Part shown: positions 1-9,779 of the stretch, one piece after another
Position numbering within the stretch: the stretch's first letter is position 1
Layout of the letters: every line of letters starts with the position of its first letter
Source of the DNA: Psychrobacter fozii
GTDB lineage: Bacteria; Pseudomonadota; Gammaproteobacteria; Pseudomonadales; Moraxellaceae
Assembly (NCBI RefSeq): GCF_003217155.1
Contig: NZ_QJSU01000003.1
Location: 186,001-250,000, forward strand
Direction: 5' to 3'
DNA: 64,000 nt
Notes under the pieces: generated by a model
What the model was told of the DNA's origin: nothing
Databases searched by the model: none
Seen by the model: the letters and a program-made list of their open reading frames with translations, nothing else
Made by a program: the position numbers and the translations under genes

Positions 1-2
1 CA

Positions 3-227
3 GAAGCGGGTAGTGGTCTAGTAAAAGTAACTATGACTGGTCGCCATGTCGTTAAGCGTTTAACCATCGACCCAAGCTTGCTCGAAGACGAGCCAGACAT
101 GATCGAAGACTTAATTGCTGCTGCTATCAATGATGCCGTTCGTCAAGCAGATGACTTGTATGAAGAAACCATGGCTGGCGCAACATCAGGTATGGGTTTA
201 CCACCAGGTATGCAAGGCATGTTCTAA
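3..227 (+). CDS. ybaB: YbaB/EbfC nucleoid-associated protein, C-terminal part
   Basis: The reading frame is open from the first full codon of the window (base 3), so the gene starts upstream and only the last 74 codons are present. The visible protein begins [15 protein letters not shown], the conserved core of YbaB/EbfC, followed by the acidic helix ([17 protein letters not shown]) and a Gly/Met-rich tail ending GMQGMF. The family forms small dimeric DNA-binding proteins of about 105-110 residues. The ATG at 33 is an internal methionine. recR follows 218 bases downstream on the same strand, the usual ybaB-recR order (dnaX normally precedes it, outside this window). Confidence 0.9.
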   Translation, partial: EAGSGLVKVTMTGRHVVKRLTIDPSLLEDEPDMIEDLIAAAINDAVRQADDLYEETMAGATSGMGLPPGMQGMF

Positions 228-445
228 TATCTATTCCAAACATAACATAACTTGTTAGACTTACTGAACCCACTAGGTTGGTACTAGTCTTCCAAGTTAT
301 TTTTAATTTTTGGTATGGATAGTCAGCTTGTTTTATAGTTAATTGGCGATATGTCAGCTGACTATAATGTCTAGTAAATGGGGTTGTTATCGACACGATA
401 CGACCCCATTTTTATAGCTACGGTTTATAGATAAAGGAAGTGGTT

Positions 446-1039
446 TTGCTGACAGCCAAATTTGATCAGCTGGTCAAACAGCTACGTATTTTGCCAGGCG
501 TCGGGCAAAAAAGTGCCCAACGTATGGCGTTACATCTGCTCACCAAAAAACGCCCACAAGGCATGGCGCTCGCCCAAGCACTTGATGATGCGATGCGTGA
601 TATTGTTGAATGTCAGCGTTGTCATAGCTTCAGCGATGAGGCTATCTGTCCGTTGTGTCAAGATCCTAGACGTGATGATGGATTGTTATGTGTGGTCGAA
701 ACGGCTGCAGATGTGATGGCGATAGAGCAGACAGCAGGTTATCGTGGACGTTATTTTGTCTTAGGCGGGCACTTATCACCTATCGACGGCATCAGTGCTG
801 ATGATTTAAATATTGATCAGTTGGTCTGGCGTGTCAAACAAGAGCCTGTCGAAGAGTTGATACTGGCTACTGGTACTACTGTTGAAGGACAGACCACCGC
901 ACACTTTATCAGTGAAGCAGTTAGCCGTCATGTCAATAAAGTCACGCGCTTGGCGCAAGGCGTACCGATGGGCGGTGAGCTTGAGTACTTAGACAGTATG
1001 ACGCTTGGTCAAGCCATGCAAAACCGCTCATTTTTATAG
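446..1039 (+). CDS. recR: Recombination mediator protein RecR
   Basis: RecR works with RecO and RecF to load RecA at single-strand gaps. The protein shows the N-terminal helix-hairpin-helix ([13 protein letters not shown]), a four-cysteine zinc finger (C56, C59, C68, C71 in CQRCHSF...CPLCQD) and a Toprim domain beginning [13 protein letters not shown]. Length is 197 aa against about 200 in the family. I chose the TTG at 446 because the AAGGA at 434-438 lies 7 bases before it. The in-frame GTG at 440 is only one base from that site and would add two residues. Neighbours ybaB and rnd are on the same strand. No clear terminator follows. The function is secure and only the start is uncertain. Confidence 0.95.
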   Translation: MLTAKFDQLVKQLRILPGVGQKSAQRMALHLLTKKRPQGMALAQALDDAMRDIVECQRCHSFSDEAICPLCQDPRRDDGLLCVVETAADVMAIEQTAGYRGRYFVLGGHLSPIDGISADDLNIDQLVWRVKQEPVEELILATGTTVEGQTTAHFISEAVSRHVNKVTRLAQGVPMGGELEYLDSMTLGQAMQNRSFL

Positions 1040-1175
1040 ACTTGTTATAGTATTTTTATCACCGTCAAGTCTTGCCCATTTGATTTTATGGTACTGTTAT
1101 AATTGTTTTATTATTTCATTTTATCAAAACGTGGTTTAGCGTTTTATTTTCTCTTATTTATGCAGGTATCTGCCC

Positions 1176-2495
1176 GTGTCCAACCATGTTTCGAACGCTT
1201 CTACCCATTCAAACACTCAAGACGACGCTTGTGTTGCCAATGATGATGTATCCCGTCAATCACTTAATACCAACGTCGATTCAGCAGTGTTACCGCCACA
1301 ACCAGATATCGATGCGTTACTAGACATCGCTGATGAAGCTGCTGTCACATGGGTGCGTGAGCAAGGTGGTCTGGCTCAAGTCATTGATGCATTGGCTACT
1401 TGTGGCCGCGTCGCATTAGATACCGAATTTATCAAGCGTGATACGTATTATCCACGATTGGCTTTGGTTCAACTGAATACAGGTGACCATATTTATTTGC
1501 TAGATGCGCCGCAGTTGCAATTGGCTGAACTGTGGCAGGCGCTGAGTGAAGTGGATGTAGCTATTTGGCATGCATGCGGCGAAGATTTAGGTATTTTTTA
1601 TCTGTTGTCTGGTTGTCCGCCATTGACTAATATATTTGACACGCAAATTGCGTTGTCTTATTTAACTGGTCAACTGCAGATGGGTTATCAGCAAGCGCTT
1701 GATGATCAGTTGGATATGCATATTGATAAAGAACAAAGCCAGTCAGATTGGCTACAGCGCCCGCTATCGGATGAGCAAGAGCAATATGCGATTGATGATG
1801 TGCGGTTTTTACCAGCGTTGTATTTAAACCTTGAATACGAGCTAAAAAAACAAGGTCTGTACGATTATGTATGGGCAGATTGTCAGCTTTATGCCAGTGA
1901 TTTGTATAATACGCAGCACGTTGAAGATGATGCGATGTACTTAACGATGGCAGATTATCGTTATAACTCGCAGCAGATGGCGATACTCAAAGGAGTTGCT
2001 ACGTGGCGAGAAGAGCTGGCACGTGCGACCAATCAACCTCGTACGTTTGTGATAAAAAAACAAGCAGTACGCGAAATTATCACCGAAAAGCCTAACAGTA
2101 TGCGAGAGCTTGCGCATAAAACAACGATGCATCGCAGTATGTTGCGACTGTATGGTGAAGAGTTGCTGAAGGTCATCAAAGACGCAAAGAGTTTGCCACC
2201 TGCTGAGCATCCCGATTGTCTATTACCACCTTATCGTTCAAAAAACAAAGTCCTATCAAAAGCCGTGCAACAAGCGATAGATGATCAAGCGCAGAAAATC
2301 GGTGTGCCTGCTAATGTGCTGATGCGTAAAAAATGGCTCGCTCAACTGTATGAAGTTGTGGCTTTCAACAAAGGCATCAGCGAGTTACCACAAGGGCTAA
2401 AAGGTTGGCGCAATCATTGGATAGTGCATACCTTGATTCCAGTCATAGAGAAGCACAAAACTGAATTACAGCAAGGTATGGGGGTTCATGCTTAA
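1176..2495 (+). CDS. rnd: Ribonuclease D
   Basis: This is a 3'-5' exoribonuclease of the DEDD family that trims tRNA 3' ends. Exonuclease motifs are visible: D82 and E84 in LDTEFIKRDTYYPRL, an aspartate in HACGEDLGIF near residue 137, and the third motif YAIDDVRFL near 204-212. An HRDC-type region follows from about residue 265 (QMAILKGVATWREELA...). At 439 aa it is longer than the roughly 375-aa E. coli enzyme because of a polar, low-complexity N-terminal extension of about 45 residues. The start is GTG at 1176, with GCAGG at 1162-1166 as a weak ribosome site. An internal start after the extension cannot be excluded. Confidence 0.92.
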   Translation: MSNHVSNASTHSNTQDDACVANDDVSRQSLNTNVDSAVLPPQPDIDALLDIADEAAVTWVREQGGLAQVIDALATCGRVALDTEFIKRDTYYPRLALVQLNTGDHIYLLDAPQLQLAELWQALSEVDVAIWHACGEDLGIFYLLSGCPPLTNIFDTQIALSYLTGQLQMGYQQALDDQLDMHIDKEQSQSDWLQRPLSDEQEQYAIDDVRFLPALYLNLEYELKKQGLYDYVWADCQLYASDLYNTQHVEDDAMYLTMADYRYNSQQMAILKGVATWREELARATNQPRTFVIKKQAVREIITEKPNSMRELAHKTTMHRSMLRLYGEELLKVIKDAKSLPPAEHPDCLLPPYRSKNKVLSKAVQQAIDDQAQKIGVPANVLMRKKWLAQLYEVVAFNKGISELPQGLKGWRNHWIVHTLIPVIEKHKTELQQGMGVHA

Positions 2496-2552
2496 TAAGC
2501 ATGAATGTCTATTGGAGTTTGAGCGTTGTCAATCATCAAAATGTTATAACGA

Positions 2553-3227
2553 TCAGCGTTCAAATTGTCCATTTTGTAAAAAATACATTGCCTGTTTCGC
2601 AACGGATTTGTGGACTAGCATACCCGTATGTGAGACATGCATCACGATATGATCGGCAGCTGTATCAATCTTAGTCTCTGAGATATAGACCGTGCCATCA
2701 TGAGCGAGCTTTTCTGAGGGTGTCTCTACGTCCGCTTTACGCAATTTTCGATTATGATAGGCTAGGATAGGTTGCCCTAAGCCTTGCGCTTTATTGCCAG
2801 CTATGACGCCAAGTTCAATACCTTTTGGCAAAGGCGCAACCGTGCCATCCAAAGCTTGCTCGTATGATTTACCGACAATCGAAGGAGTGAGTCGCCAAAT
2901 ATAATCGCCACTAATGCTGCCATTATGTGGCGTGCCTAGAGTCACACAGCGTCCAATTTTCCACTGAGGGTAGTGCGCTATAAAATCACGAATAATTAGC
3001 CCGCCTAAGCTATGACCAATGAGGTCAATTGGCTTGGCAGGATTGTGATTGCTCTCAAGCCAAGCGTTTAAACGTTGACTATTAGTCTTGATTCCATCAC
3101 GCATACTGCGATAGCCGTATTGATGAGTCTCAAAACCTGCGGTTTGCAAACGTTTGGCTAATGGTCGCATAATCCATGCTGTTTGATGCAGGCCATGAAT
3201 AAGAATAACGCGATTTTTCTGTTGCAT
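2553..3227 (-). CDS. Alpha/beta-hydrolase, lipase/esterase-like
   Basis: A 224-aa hydrolase with the fold signature VILIHGLHQTAWIM (oxyanion-loop region), the nucleophile elbow GHSLGGL (Ser73), then TLGTPHNGS, and a late histidine in VSHTGMLVH that fits the catalytic His. This arrangement is typical of LipA/PGAP1-like esterases and triacylglycerol lipases. There is no signal peptide, so it is probably cytoplasmic, and the substrate cannot be told. It is convergent with rnd (57-base gap) and lies downstream of gcvP on the same strand, separated from it by a strong terminator, so it is expressed independently. Confidence 0.8.
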   Translation of the reverse strand: MQQKNRVILIHGLHQTAWIMRPLAKRLQTAGFETHQYGYRSMRDGIKTNSQRLNAWLESNHNPAKPIDLIGHSLGGLIIRDFIAHYPQWKIGRCVTLGTPHNGSISGDYIWRLTPSIVGKSYEQALDGTVAPLPKGIELGVIAGNKAQGLGQPILAYHNRKLRKADVETPSEKLAHDGTVYISETKIDTAADHIVMHVSHTGMLVHKSVAKQAMYFLQNGQFER

Positions 3228-3318
3228 GTTTACTCCAACACCATAAAAGTAATTTTGTGATACTCATCAATACTATCATCATTTTCTGATGTTATTTAAT
3301 AGTGTACACACAAAATAA

Positions 3319-3349
3319 AACCTCCAAGCCAGCTACTGACTTGGAGGTT
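3319..3349 (-). terminator. Rho-independent terminator after gcvP
   Basis: A perfect 10-bp stem (AACCTCCAAG with CTTGGAGGTT) and an 11-base loop. On the minus strand it is followed by TTTTATTTT. It ends the gcv transcript. The plus-strand reading also has a T run, so it may work in both directions. Confidence 0.85.
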
Positions 3350-3389
3350 TTTTTATAAAAAACTACTTATGATTTATCAAAGACTACGA

Positions 3390-6287
3390 TTACAAATAGT
3401 TTTCGATACTTGGGCAAGAACACATGAGGTTCTTATCGCCATAAGCGTCATCGACACGTGCTACGCTTGGCCAGAACTTATGAGCGCGGATATAAGGAAG
3501 CGGGAATGCAGCTGTGTCACGGCTGTATGGGTGCGTCCATTCGCCGCTAGTCACCATAGCAGCAGTATGCGGTGCGTTGACCAATGGGTTGTCTTCTAGC
3601 GTCCAACCATTTTCGCCAGCTTTGGCTTGTAATGCTTCGGCCTTGATAGACTTGAGCGCGCTGATAAAGCGGTCTAGCTCTTCTTTTGACTCAGACTCTG
3701 TCGGCTCAATCATCAAGGTGCCAGCAACTGGGAAGCTCATCGTTGGTGAGTGGAAACCATAATCCATCAAGCGCTTAGCGATATCGCTTTCACTGATGCC
3801 AGTATCTTCTTTTAACGGACGAATATCGATGATACATTCGTGAGCGACGCGGCCGTTTTTACCTGTATATAGCACAGGGTAGTGGTCTTTTAGTTCAGCG
3901 GCCACGTAGTTGGCATTTAATAGTGCCATCTCAGTCGCTTTTAGCAAACCATCACGGCCCATCATGGCGATATACATCCATGAGATTGGTAAGATGCTTG
4001 CTGAACCATAAGGCGCTGCCGATACTGCTGAGCAGTCCTTTTGCGCGTTATGCACAGGGCTTAGCGTATGGTTGGCCATAAATGGTGCTAAATGCGCCTT
4101 CATACCGATAGGACCCATACCTGGACCACCGCCGCCATGTGGGATACAGAAAGTTTTATGCAAGTTCATGTGCAGTACATCTGCGCCGACATCTGCAGGC
4201 TGCATCATGCCTACCTGAGCATTCATGTTGGCGCCATCCATATAGACCTGACCACCATGCTTATGAATCAAATCACAGATATGACGAATGCCTTCCTCGA
4301 ACACACCATGCGTTGATGGGTAAGTGATCATCAAAGCACCTAGACGCGCGCTATGCTCTTCACATTTAGCAGTCAAGTCATCGATATCCACGTTACCATT
4401 GTCATCAGTTTTGACCACGACCACTTTCATGCCCATCATCATAGCAGTTGCTGGGTTAGTACCGTGCGCTGACATTGGAATCAAGCAAACATCACGGTCA
4501 GTCTCACCCAAGGATTCATGATAGCGGCGGATGGCAAGCAGACCTGCATACTCACCAGAAGCGCCAGAGTTTGGCTGCATAGACACATCATCGAAACCAG
4601 TAATGGCTTTGAGTTGGTCTTGTAAGCTATCAATCATTGCGATATAGCCAGTGACTTGATCACGCGGTGCAAAAGGATGCACATTGGCGAATTCAGGCCA
4701 AGTGATCGGTAGCATCTCACTGGTCGCATTCAATTTCATGGTACAGCTACCAAGTGAAATCATGCTACGGTTCATCGCCAAATCTTTGTCTTCAAGCGAC
4801 TTCAAATAACGCAGCATTTCATGCTCGGTGTGATGCGAGTTAAATACTGGATGTGTCAAGATATCATCGGTACGTAAGTGTGCACTATCAAGCGATACAC
4901 TGGCTGCTTCAGGCAAATCATGTGTTTTGCTGACAAACAGCTGAGTTAAGACATTAAAGTCTGTTTGATCACTGATTTCACTGAATGAAACGGCTAGTTT
5001 GCTGTCGCCCAGACGCCATAAGTTGTAACCAACATTGTCCGCGTTTTCAAAAATCTGAGTCGCCAGACTTTCTGAACCACAATCAACCACAACGGTATCG
5101 AAGAACTGATCATGTACCACATTTAAGTTGCTGTCGTTAGCACCTTTAATGACATCTGCAAAGGCAGTAGCAAATGCATGGATACGCGTGGCGATACGTT
5201 TAACACCAGTTGGACCATGATACACAGCATACATACCTGCCAAGTTGGCAAGCAATACTTGTGACGTACAGATGTTTGAGTTGGCTTTTTCGCGGCGGAT
5301 ATGCTGCTCACGAGTCTGTAATGCCATACGTAGTGCAGTATTGCCTTGCGAATCTTTTGATACACCAATGATACGGCCAGGCGCTGAGCGTTTGGCTTTG
5401 TCAGAGAAAGCAAAGTAAGCCGCATGTGGACCACCGAAGCCCATTGGGATACCAAAGCGCTGTGTGCTACCCAAAGCTACGTCTGCACCCATATCAGCTG
5501 GTGATTTTAGTAGCACCAAGCTCATGATGTCACTAACGACACTGACGTAGGTTTTGTTTTCTTTAACAGCTGCGATGACGTCTGTTAAGTCTTTTACATC
5601 ACCTTCAACACCGACGTATTGGAATAATGCACCAAAATAATCGCCAGCTTTAGCAGTTTCAAAATCACCAACGACCACTTCCCAACCAAAGTACTTAGCA
5701 CGGGTATTGATGACATCTAATGTTTGTGGATAGACACGATCATCAACAAAAAACTGCATCGATTTGCTTTTGCTCACGCGCTTTGACATCGCCATGGCTT
5801 CAGCAGCTGCAGTTGCTTCGTCAAGTAATGAGGCACCAGCAAGTTCAAGACCTGTTAGATCGATACAAACTTGTTGAAAGTTAAGCAAGGCTTCTAGACG
5901 ACCTTGCGCAATTTCAGCTTGATAAGGGGTGTAAGCGGTGTACCAACCTGGATTTTCGAGAACGTTACGCTGAATGACAGCAGGCATACGCACAGGCGAG
6001 TAACCTTGACCGATATAGCTTTTCTTAACGGTGATGTCATCTGCCATCGTACGCAGTTTCGCTAATGCGGCATGTTCACTCATCGCAACTGGCAAGTCTA
6101 ACTCTTTGTGCAAACGTACTGGCTCAGGCACGGTATCATTGATAAAGCTGGCCATATCTTGATAACCAACAGCGCTCAGCAGATCAGCTTGCTTGGTGTC
6201 ATTTGAACCTAAATGACGGTAGACAAATTCAGCTTCGTTGAATAGTCCTTGAAAAGTATCAAACGTCGGGTTTTGAGAGATAGTCAT
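3390..6287 (-). CDS. gcvP: Glycine dehydrogenase (decarboxylating), P protein
   Basis: PLP enzyme of the glycine cleavage system. It decarboxylates glycine and passes the aminomethyl group to lipoyl-GcvH. The 965-aa protein is full length (about 957 in E. coli) and carries both halves of the P protein in one chain. The PLP lysine is K711 in HMNLHKTFCIPHGGGGPG. The start ATG at 6285-6287 has AAGGA just upstream. It is the last gene of the gcvT-gcvH-nitroreductase-gcvP series, with 66 bases between the nitroreductase stop and this start. The gcv riboswitch upstream of gcvT may control it, unless an internal promoter lies between. Confidence 0.97.
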   Translation of the reverse strand: MTISQNPTFDTFQGLFNEAEFVYRHLGSNDTKQADLLSAVGYQDMASFINDTVPEPVRLHKELDLPVAMSEHAALAKLRTMADDITVKKSYIGQGYSPVRMPAVIQRNVLENPGWYTAYTPYQAEIAQGRLEALLNFQQVCIDLTGLELAGASLLDEATAAAEAMAMSKRVSKSKSMQFFVDDRVYPQTLDVINTRAKYFGWEVVVGDFETAKAGDYFGALFQYVGVEGDVKDLTDVIAAVKENKTYVSVVSDIMSLVLLKSPADMGADVALGSTQRFGIPMGFGGPHAAYFAFSDKAKRSAPGRIIGVSKDSQGNTALRMALQTREQHIRREKANSNICTSQVLLANLAGMYAVYHGPTGVKRIATRIHAFATAFADVIKGANDSNLNVVHDQFFDTVVVDCGSESLATQIFENADNVGYNLWRLGDSKLAVSFSEISDQTDFNVLTQLFVSKTHDLPEAASVSLDSAHLRTDDILTHPVFNSHHTEHEMLRYLKSLEDKDLAMNRSMISLGSCTMKLNATSEMLPITWPEFANVHPFAPRDQVTGYIAMIDSLQDQLKAITGFDDVSMQPNSGASGEYAGLLAIRRYHESLGETDRDVCLIPMSAHGTNPATAMMMGMKVVVVKTDDNGNVDIDDLTAKCEEHSARLGALMITYPSTHGVFEEGIRHICDLIHKHGGQVYMDGANMNAQVGMMQPADVGADVLHMNLHKTFCIPHGGGGPGMGPIGMKAHLAPFMANHTLSPVHNAQKDCSAVSAAPYGSASILPISWMYIAMMGRDGLLKATEMALLNANYVAAELKDHYPVLYTGKNGRVAHECIIDIRPLKEDTGISESDIAKRLMDYGFHSPTMSFPVAGTLMIEPTESESKEELDRFISALKSIKAEALQAKAGENGWTLEDNPLVNAPHTAAMVTSGEWTHPYSRDTAAFPLPYIRAHKFWPSVARVDDAYGDKNLMCSCPSIENYL

Positions 6288-6353
6288 GATAGTCCTTGAT
6301 TAAGGGAGTAATAAAGTAGTAAAGAGATTAACTAAAAATAACGGCGTGGTGCA

Positions 6354-7154
6354 TTAGACGTAGTGCACAAACTGATCTTGATCAAAGCGGTACTGGGTGT
6401 CGTAAACACCATTGTCAGCGCGCTCGCCAGCACCAATCATCATAATGATATGTTGATCGTTGTTTAAACCTAATAGTTGCTTCATGGCAGGCTCATCGAA
6501 GCCGCCCATCGCACAGCTGTCAAAGCCATGTGCTCGTAATGCTAGCATTAGGTTTTCCGCCGCGAGCGAGGTGTTGTTGGTTGCCCAGTTTTTGGTGTCT
6601 TCAAAAGTATAATAAGGCGATTTAATCGGACCTTTTAAGCGTCTGACCACTTGAGTCGCGCCCCATTTAGCCGCTGATACCACATTAACTGGACCCCGTA
6701 AAAAGTCCAGTGCGACGACTTTGGTATAGTAGTCTTTGACCTTTTTTGGTACAGGCTTGTCAGGGTATTCACGTAGGATTTGCTGAGCATGACTTTGCCA
6801 GATATCAGTACGAGCGACGACCGCGATCAGGCGTGCTGATGTCTCTGCCGCGTTTTGATTCATACAGTTCTTCACCGCACGTTTGCGATTATCAACATCA
6901 TCGATGACATAAAATTCCCACGGCTGTAGATTGCTAGAATTCGGCGCCAACATGGCCAAACGCAAACAGTCTGCTAATACATCATCAGGTATGGGCGTGT
7001 CCGTAAAACGACGAACAGAACGGCGTGATTCAACCACGTCGCGAAACGCTTGTAGCTGCGGTGTATGAGTAGGCGTTGCAATGTTGTCTTTAAGGTCAGT
7101 GTTGGTGCTCATATTAGGATCCATGCTGGGGATTGAATGATCAACTTGAGTCAT
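6354..7154 (-). CDS. Nitroreductase family protein within the gcv cluster
   Basis: An FMN-dependent NAD(P)H nitroreductase-fold protein. Core motifs are SRRSVRRFTDTPIPDDVL, the FMN-binding LAPNSSNLQPWEFYVI, and a C-terminal CAMGGFDEPAM plus MIGAGERAD. The substrate is unknown. The fold begins about 35-45 residues after the start. The frame is open upstream to a TTG at 7187, and ATGs at 7154, 7127 and 7109 are possible. None has a convincing ribosome site, so the start is uncertain. It lies on the same strand between gcvH and gcvP, where most genomes have gcvH next to gcvP, so it may share the riboswitch-controlled transcript. Confidence 0.82.
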   Translation of the reverse strand: MTQVDHSIPSMDPNMSTNTDLKDNIATPTHTPQLQAFRDVVESRRSVRRFTDTPIPDDVLADCLRLAMLAPNSSNLQPWEFYVIDDVDNRKRAVKNCMNQNAAETSARLIAVVARTDIWQSHAQQILREYPDKPVPKKVKDYYTKVVALDFLRGPVNVVSAAKWGATQVVRRLKGPIKSPYYTFEDTKNWATNNTSLAAENLMLALRAHGFDSCAMGGFDEPAMKQLLGLNNDQHIIMMIGAGERADNGVYDTQYRFDQDQFVHYV

Positions 7155-7374
7155 TATTGAGTGCACTTCTTCAATATCATCTGACAAGTGATTGATACGA
7201 ATAAATCAAATAGCGGTTGGAAGTAATAAACGGTATGCAGGTTTTGAGAGTAAAGCGTACAGATACCAGCTGCTGCTAGTATCTGTCATTATTCGAGTTT
7301 TCGATGTAATAAGGTATGATAAATAGTGACCTCTAACCCTAGCGCTGCTAGTAGATTAGAGTGTCGGGCTGATA

Positions 7375-7755
7375 TTACAGCTCGTTTTCGTACTCATCAG
7401 CAGTCAGTAATGCTTCGTAGTCAGCGATGTTGTCAGGCTTCATTCTAAAGAACCAACCTTCACCATATGGGTCAGAGTTGATGATTTCAGGATCATCTTC
7501 TAGTGCTTCGTTGATTTCCACAACTTCACCTGAGATAGGGGCATAAACGTCAGAAGCGGCTTTTACTGATTCAACCACTGAGATTTCATCATCAACAGCG
7601 ATGATGTCGCCGACGTCTGGTAATTCAACAAATACCACGTCACCCAGTAGGTCTTGAGCGTGGTCAGTGATACCAACAGTGATAGTGCCGTCGTCTTCTA
7701 AGCGTAACCATTCGTGGCTGGCAATGTATTTTAGTTCTGCTGGGATGTTGCTCAT
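7375..7755 (-). CDS. gcvH: Glycine cleavage system H protein
   Basis: The lipoyl carrier of the glycine cleavage system, which shuttles the aminomethyl group between GcvP, GcvT and lipoamide dehydrogenase. At 126 aa it is normal for the family. The lipoylated lysine is K65 in [16 protein letters not shown]. Conserved ends are [10 protein letters not shown] near the N terminus and GEGWFFRMK near the C terminus. The start ATG has AGGAGAGA upstream. It lies 98 bases after gcvT and 220 bases before the nitroreductase gene, and probably shares the gcvT transcript. Confidence 0.97.
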   Translation of the reverse strand: MSNIPAELKYIASHEWLRLEDDGTITVGITDHAQDLLGDVVFVELPDVGDIIAVDDEISVVESVKAASDVYAPISGEVVEINEALEDDPEIINSDPYGEGWFFRMKPDNIADYEALLTADEYENEL

Positions 7756-7853
7756 GGTCTCTCTCCTACGTGATAGAGGTTAATTAACAAGAATAGTAAA
7801 GCAAGAGTAGTAAAGCTAAATCTAATAGAGGCTAATAATAGAATTTATAAAGC

Positions 7854-9032
7854 CTATGAGTCAAACTGCTGCTTGCCATTACGGACAAACGGTAGTTTAA
7901 GAACGCGTACATCAACGAATTTACCTTTGCCGCGCAGATCAACTTGGACGTTATCATCGTCTGATACGCTAGCGGGAATACGGGCAATCGCGATTGAGTT
8001 TTTGAGGCTAGGGGAGAATGTACCACTGGTAATGATACCAGTCTGCTCATTGTCTGTGCCTTGATTGATGGTCACTGTCATGCCTTCACGCAATACGCCG
8101 CGAGTCGTTAGTAGTAGACCCACTTGCTTCATTGCAGTGTTGTCATCTTTTGACTGCTTGCGTTTGCTAACCATGGCAGCACGGCCGACGAAGTCACGCT
8201 CGTCTTTTAGCGCTAGTGTCCAGCCCATGTTGCATTCATAAGGGCTGATCGAGTCGTCCATGTCATGACCATATAGGTTCATACCGGCTTCCATGCGCAA
8301 GGTATCACGTGCACCGAGGCCCGCAGGTCTGATGCCATTGGCTTTTAATTGCTCAAAGAACGTTGGTGCATCATCGCCATGCATGATGACTTCGACACCA
8401 TCTTCACCTGTGTAACCAGTACGCGCGACGAACCAATCTGTGCCTTCGATATCTGTTAAGTCAGCACCAACGAAAGGCTTGAGTCCTGCTAAGGTATCTG
8501 CCCAGCTAGGTTTGGCTTGTGCCAGTTTCTCTACGGCGTTTGGACCTTGAACAGCAATCATCGCAAGCTCAGGGCGCTCAGTGATAGCAATGTCAAAGCT
8601 TTCGGCGACTTTATGGAACTGTGCCATGTCTTTATCGCGAGTGGCAGCATTAGAGACGATACGGTATTCAGTGGCTTCTTCATTCATTAGATAGACGATC
8701 AAATCATCGATGACGCCACCTTGCTCATTTAGCATGCCAGAGTAGAGGGCTTTACCGACAGTTTTTAGTTTCTCAACATCGTTGGCCAGCAGTTTCTGTA
8801 GCCATGCTTTTGCATCGCTGCCTTTGATATCAGCCACGACCATATGTGAGACGTCAAACATCCCTGCGTCAGTACGAACGGCTTCATGCTCTTCTATTTG
8901 TGAGCCATAATGAATCGGTAATTCCCAACCAGAGAAATCCACCAGTTTGCCGTCACTGTCGACGTGAGACTGATATAGAGGAGTGCGTTGAGGCGCTTGA
9001 TTTTGAGCTTGGTTATCTTGAGTATCGGTCAT
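7854..9032 (-). CDS. gcvT: Aminomethyltransferase, T protein of glycine cleavage
   Basis: Transfers the methylene carbon of the H-protein intermediate to tetrahydrofolate and releases ammonia. The protein has 392 aa, slightly longer than the 364 of E. coli because of a short polar N-terminal extension ([14 protein letters not shown]). Family signatures include [23 protein letters not shown], the folate-site region [10 protein letters not shown] and [19 protein letters not shown] lies 7 bases upstream of the ATG. It is the first gene of the gcv cluster, preceded by a tandem glycine riboswitch, so it should be induced by glycine. An untranslated leader of about 500 bases separates it from the predicted promoter. 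Confidence 0.96.
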   Translation of the reverse strand: MTDTQDNQAQNQAPQRTPLYQSHVDSDGKLVDFSGWELPIHYGSQIEEHEAVRTDAGMFDVSHMVVADIKGSDAKAWLQKLLANDVEKLKTVGKALYSGMLNEQGGVIDDLIVYLMNEEATEYRIVSNAATRDKDMAQFHKVAESFDIAITERPELAMIAVQGPNAVEKLAQAKPSWADTLAGLKPFVGADLTDIEGTDWFVARTGYTGEDGVEVIMHGDDAPTFFEQLKANGIRPAGLGARDTLRMEAGMNLYGHDMDDSISPYECNMGWTLALKDERDFVGRAAMVSKRKQSKDDNTAMKQVGLLLTTRGVLREGMTVTINQGTDNEQTGIITSGTFSPSLKNSIAIARIPASVSDDDNVQVDLRGKGKFVDVRVLKLPFVRNGKQQFDS

Positions 9033-9207
9033 AACAAATCCTTATGTGTACATCAGTCATACTCAAAAAGTATAGAAACGGATGCGCATTATCATAGTAG
9101 TGAGAAGCAACATTGCAAGGCGCAAGTATTACATCAAAGGGTGGCACAAAAAATAAATAGAAAACCGTAGACCAAACAGACGCTGAACGTCGGTTTAAGC
9201 AATAGCC

Positions 9208-9348
9208 CTATCTGTCCTGTGACCTGAGATTTTCAACACGAATCATCACTATGTGGTTTTTAATCTAAACCTGCTATTGATGATAGCGTATTTTCTCCCC
9301 TTCGGTGGGTAAAACGTCGTCCGTTTTACCGCTCTCCAGATTTGTTAT
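9208..9348 (-). promoter_or_regulatory. Glycine riboswitch, second aptamer
   Basis: Read on the minus strand this has the glycine aptamer landmarks in order: CTGGAGAG at the 5' side, the conserved CACCGAAGGGG segment after the first arm, and AATCTCAGGTCACAGGACAG at the 3' side. The terminal ATCTG and CAGAT can close helix P1. It follows the first aptamer by about 55 bases, the tandem arrangement known for gcvT leaders. A possible expression platform lies at about 9130-9205, where AAACCG...CGGTTTT could form a hairpin followed by a T-rich run, but I am unsure of it. Confidence 0.9.
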
Positions 9349-9404
9349 GCCTAATGTTTGAGTTATGCACGCTTGATGGCGTTTAACTAAACAATAATGA
9401 CATG

Positions 9405-9540
9405 TGTTTTTTCAGTCCTTTTACCTGAGCGATTGGCAGGGTAGATGCGCCTTCGGTGGTCGTATAGCAATTATAGACATCGTATGACCAATGCGGTTTG
9501 ATACGAGGCAGATGCTTACTGACTCTCTCCTGAAAAACGC
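9405..9540 (-). promoter_or_regulatory. Glycine riboswitch, first aptamer
   Basis: On the minus strand: TTTTTCAGGAGAGAG at the 5' side, GACCACCGAAGGCGC in the middle and CGCTCAGGTAAAAGGACTG at the 3' side, all hallmarks of the glycine aptamer. Helix P1 closes with TTTTTCAG against CTGAAAAA. The 5' end coincides with the transcription start expected from the promoter at 9545-9573. Together with the second aptamer it should turn on gcvT expression when glycine is abundant, as in known gcv riboswitches. Confidence 0.9.
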
Positions 9541-9544
9541 TTTT

Positions 9545-9573
9545 ATTATGAAAGGTTAATCGTATTTTTACAA
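9545..9573 (-). promoter_or_regulatory. Predicted sigma-70 promoter of the gcv cluster
   Basis: Minus strand: -35 TTGTAA (9568-9573, 4 of 6 matches), a 17-base spacer, and -10 CATAAT (9545-9550, 5 of 6). The start expected about 7 bases further falls at 9538, right at the first P1 helix of the riboswitch, which supports the call. Confidence 0.6.
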
Positions 9574-9779
9574 GACATGAACCACATTAAAGTGGATAAT
9601 TTTGGCAAAAATGACTTTTTGAGAGGATTATCAATACAAGTATCAATAAATAGACGGTTTTTACGTCTGTGAAATTGTAGGAAATGTGGAGCGATTACTG
9701 AGACCAAAACATAAAGCGACTACTGATAATCGTCCAAAATATGCTAACCTATGGCGATAGTTTCTGATAGGTTGTTTTT

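Noticed and set aside
4092-4521. Several plus-strand open frames opposite gcvP.
   Set aside because: They mirror the conserved minus-strand coding sequence, have no ribosome sites and resemble no family.
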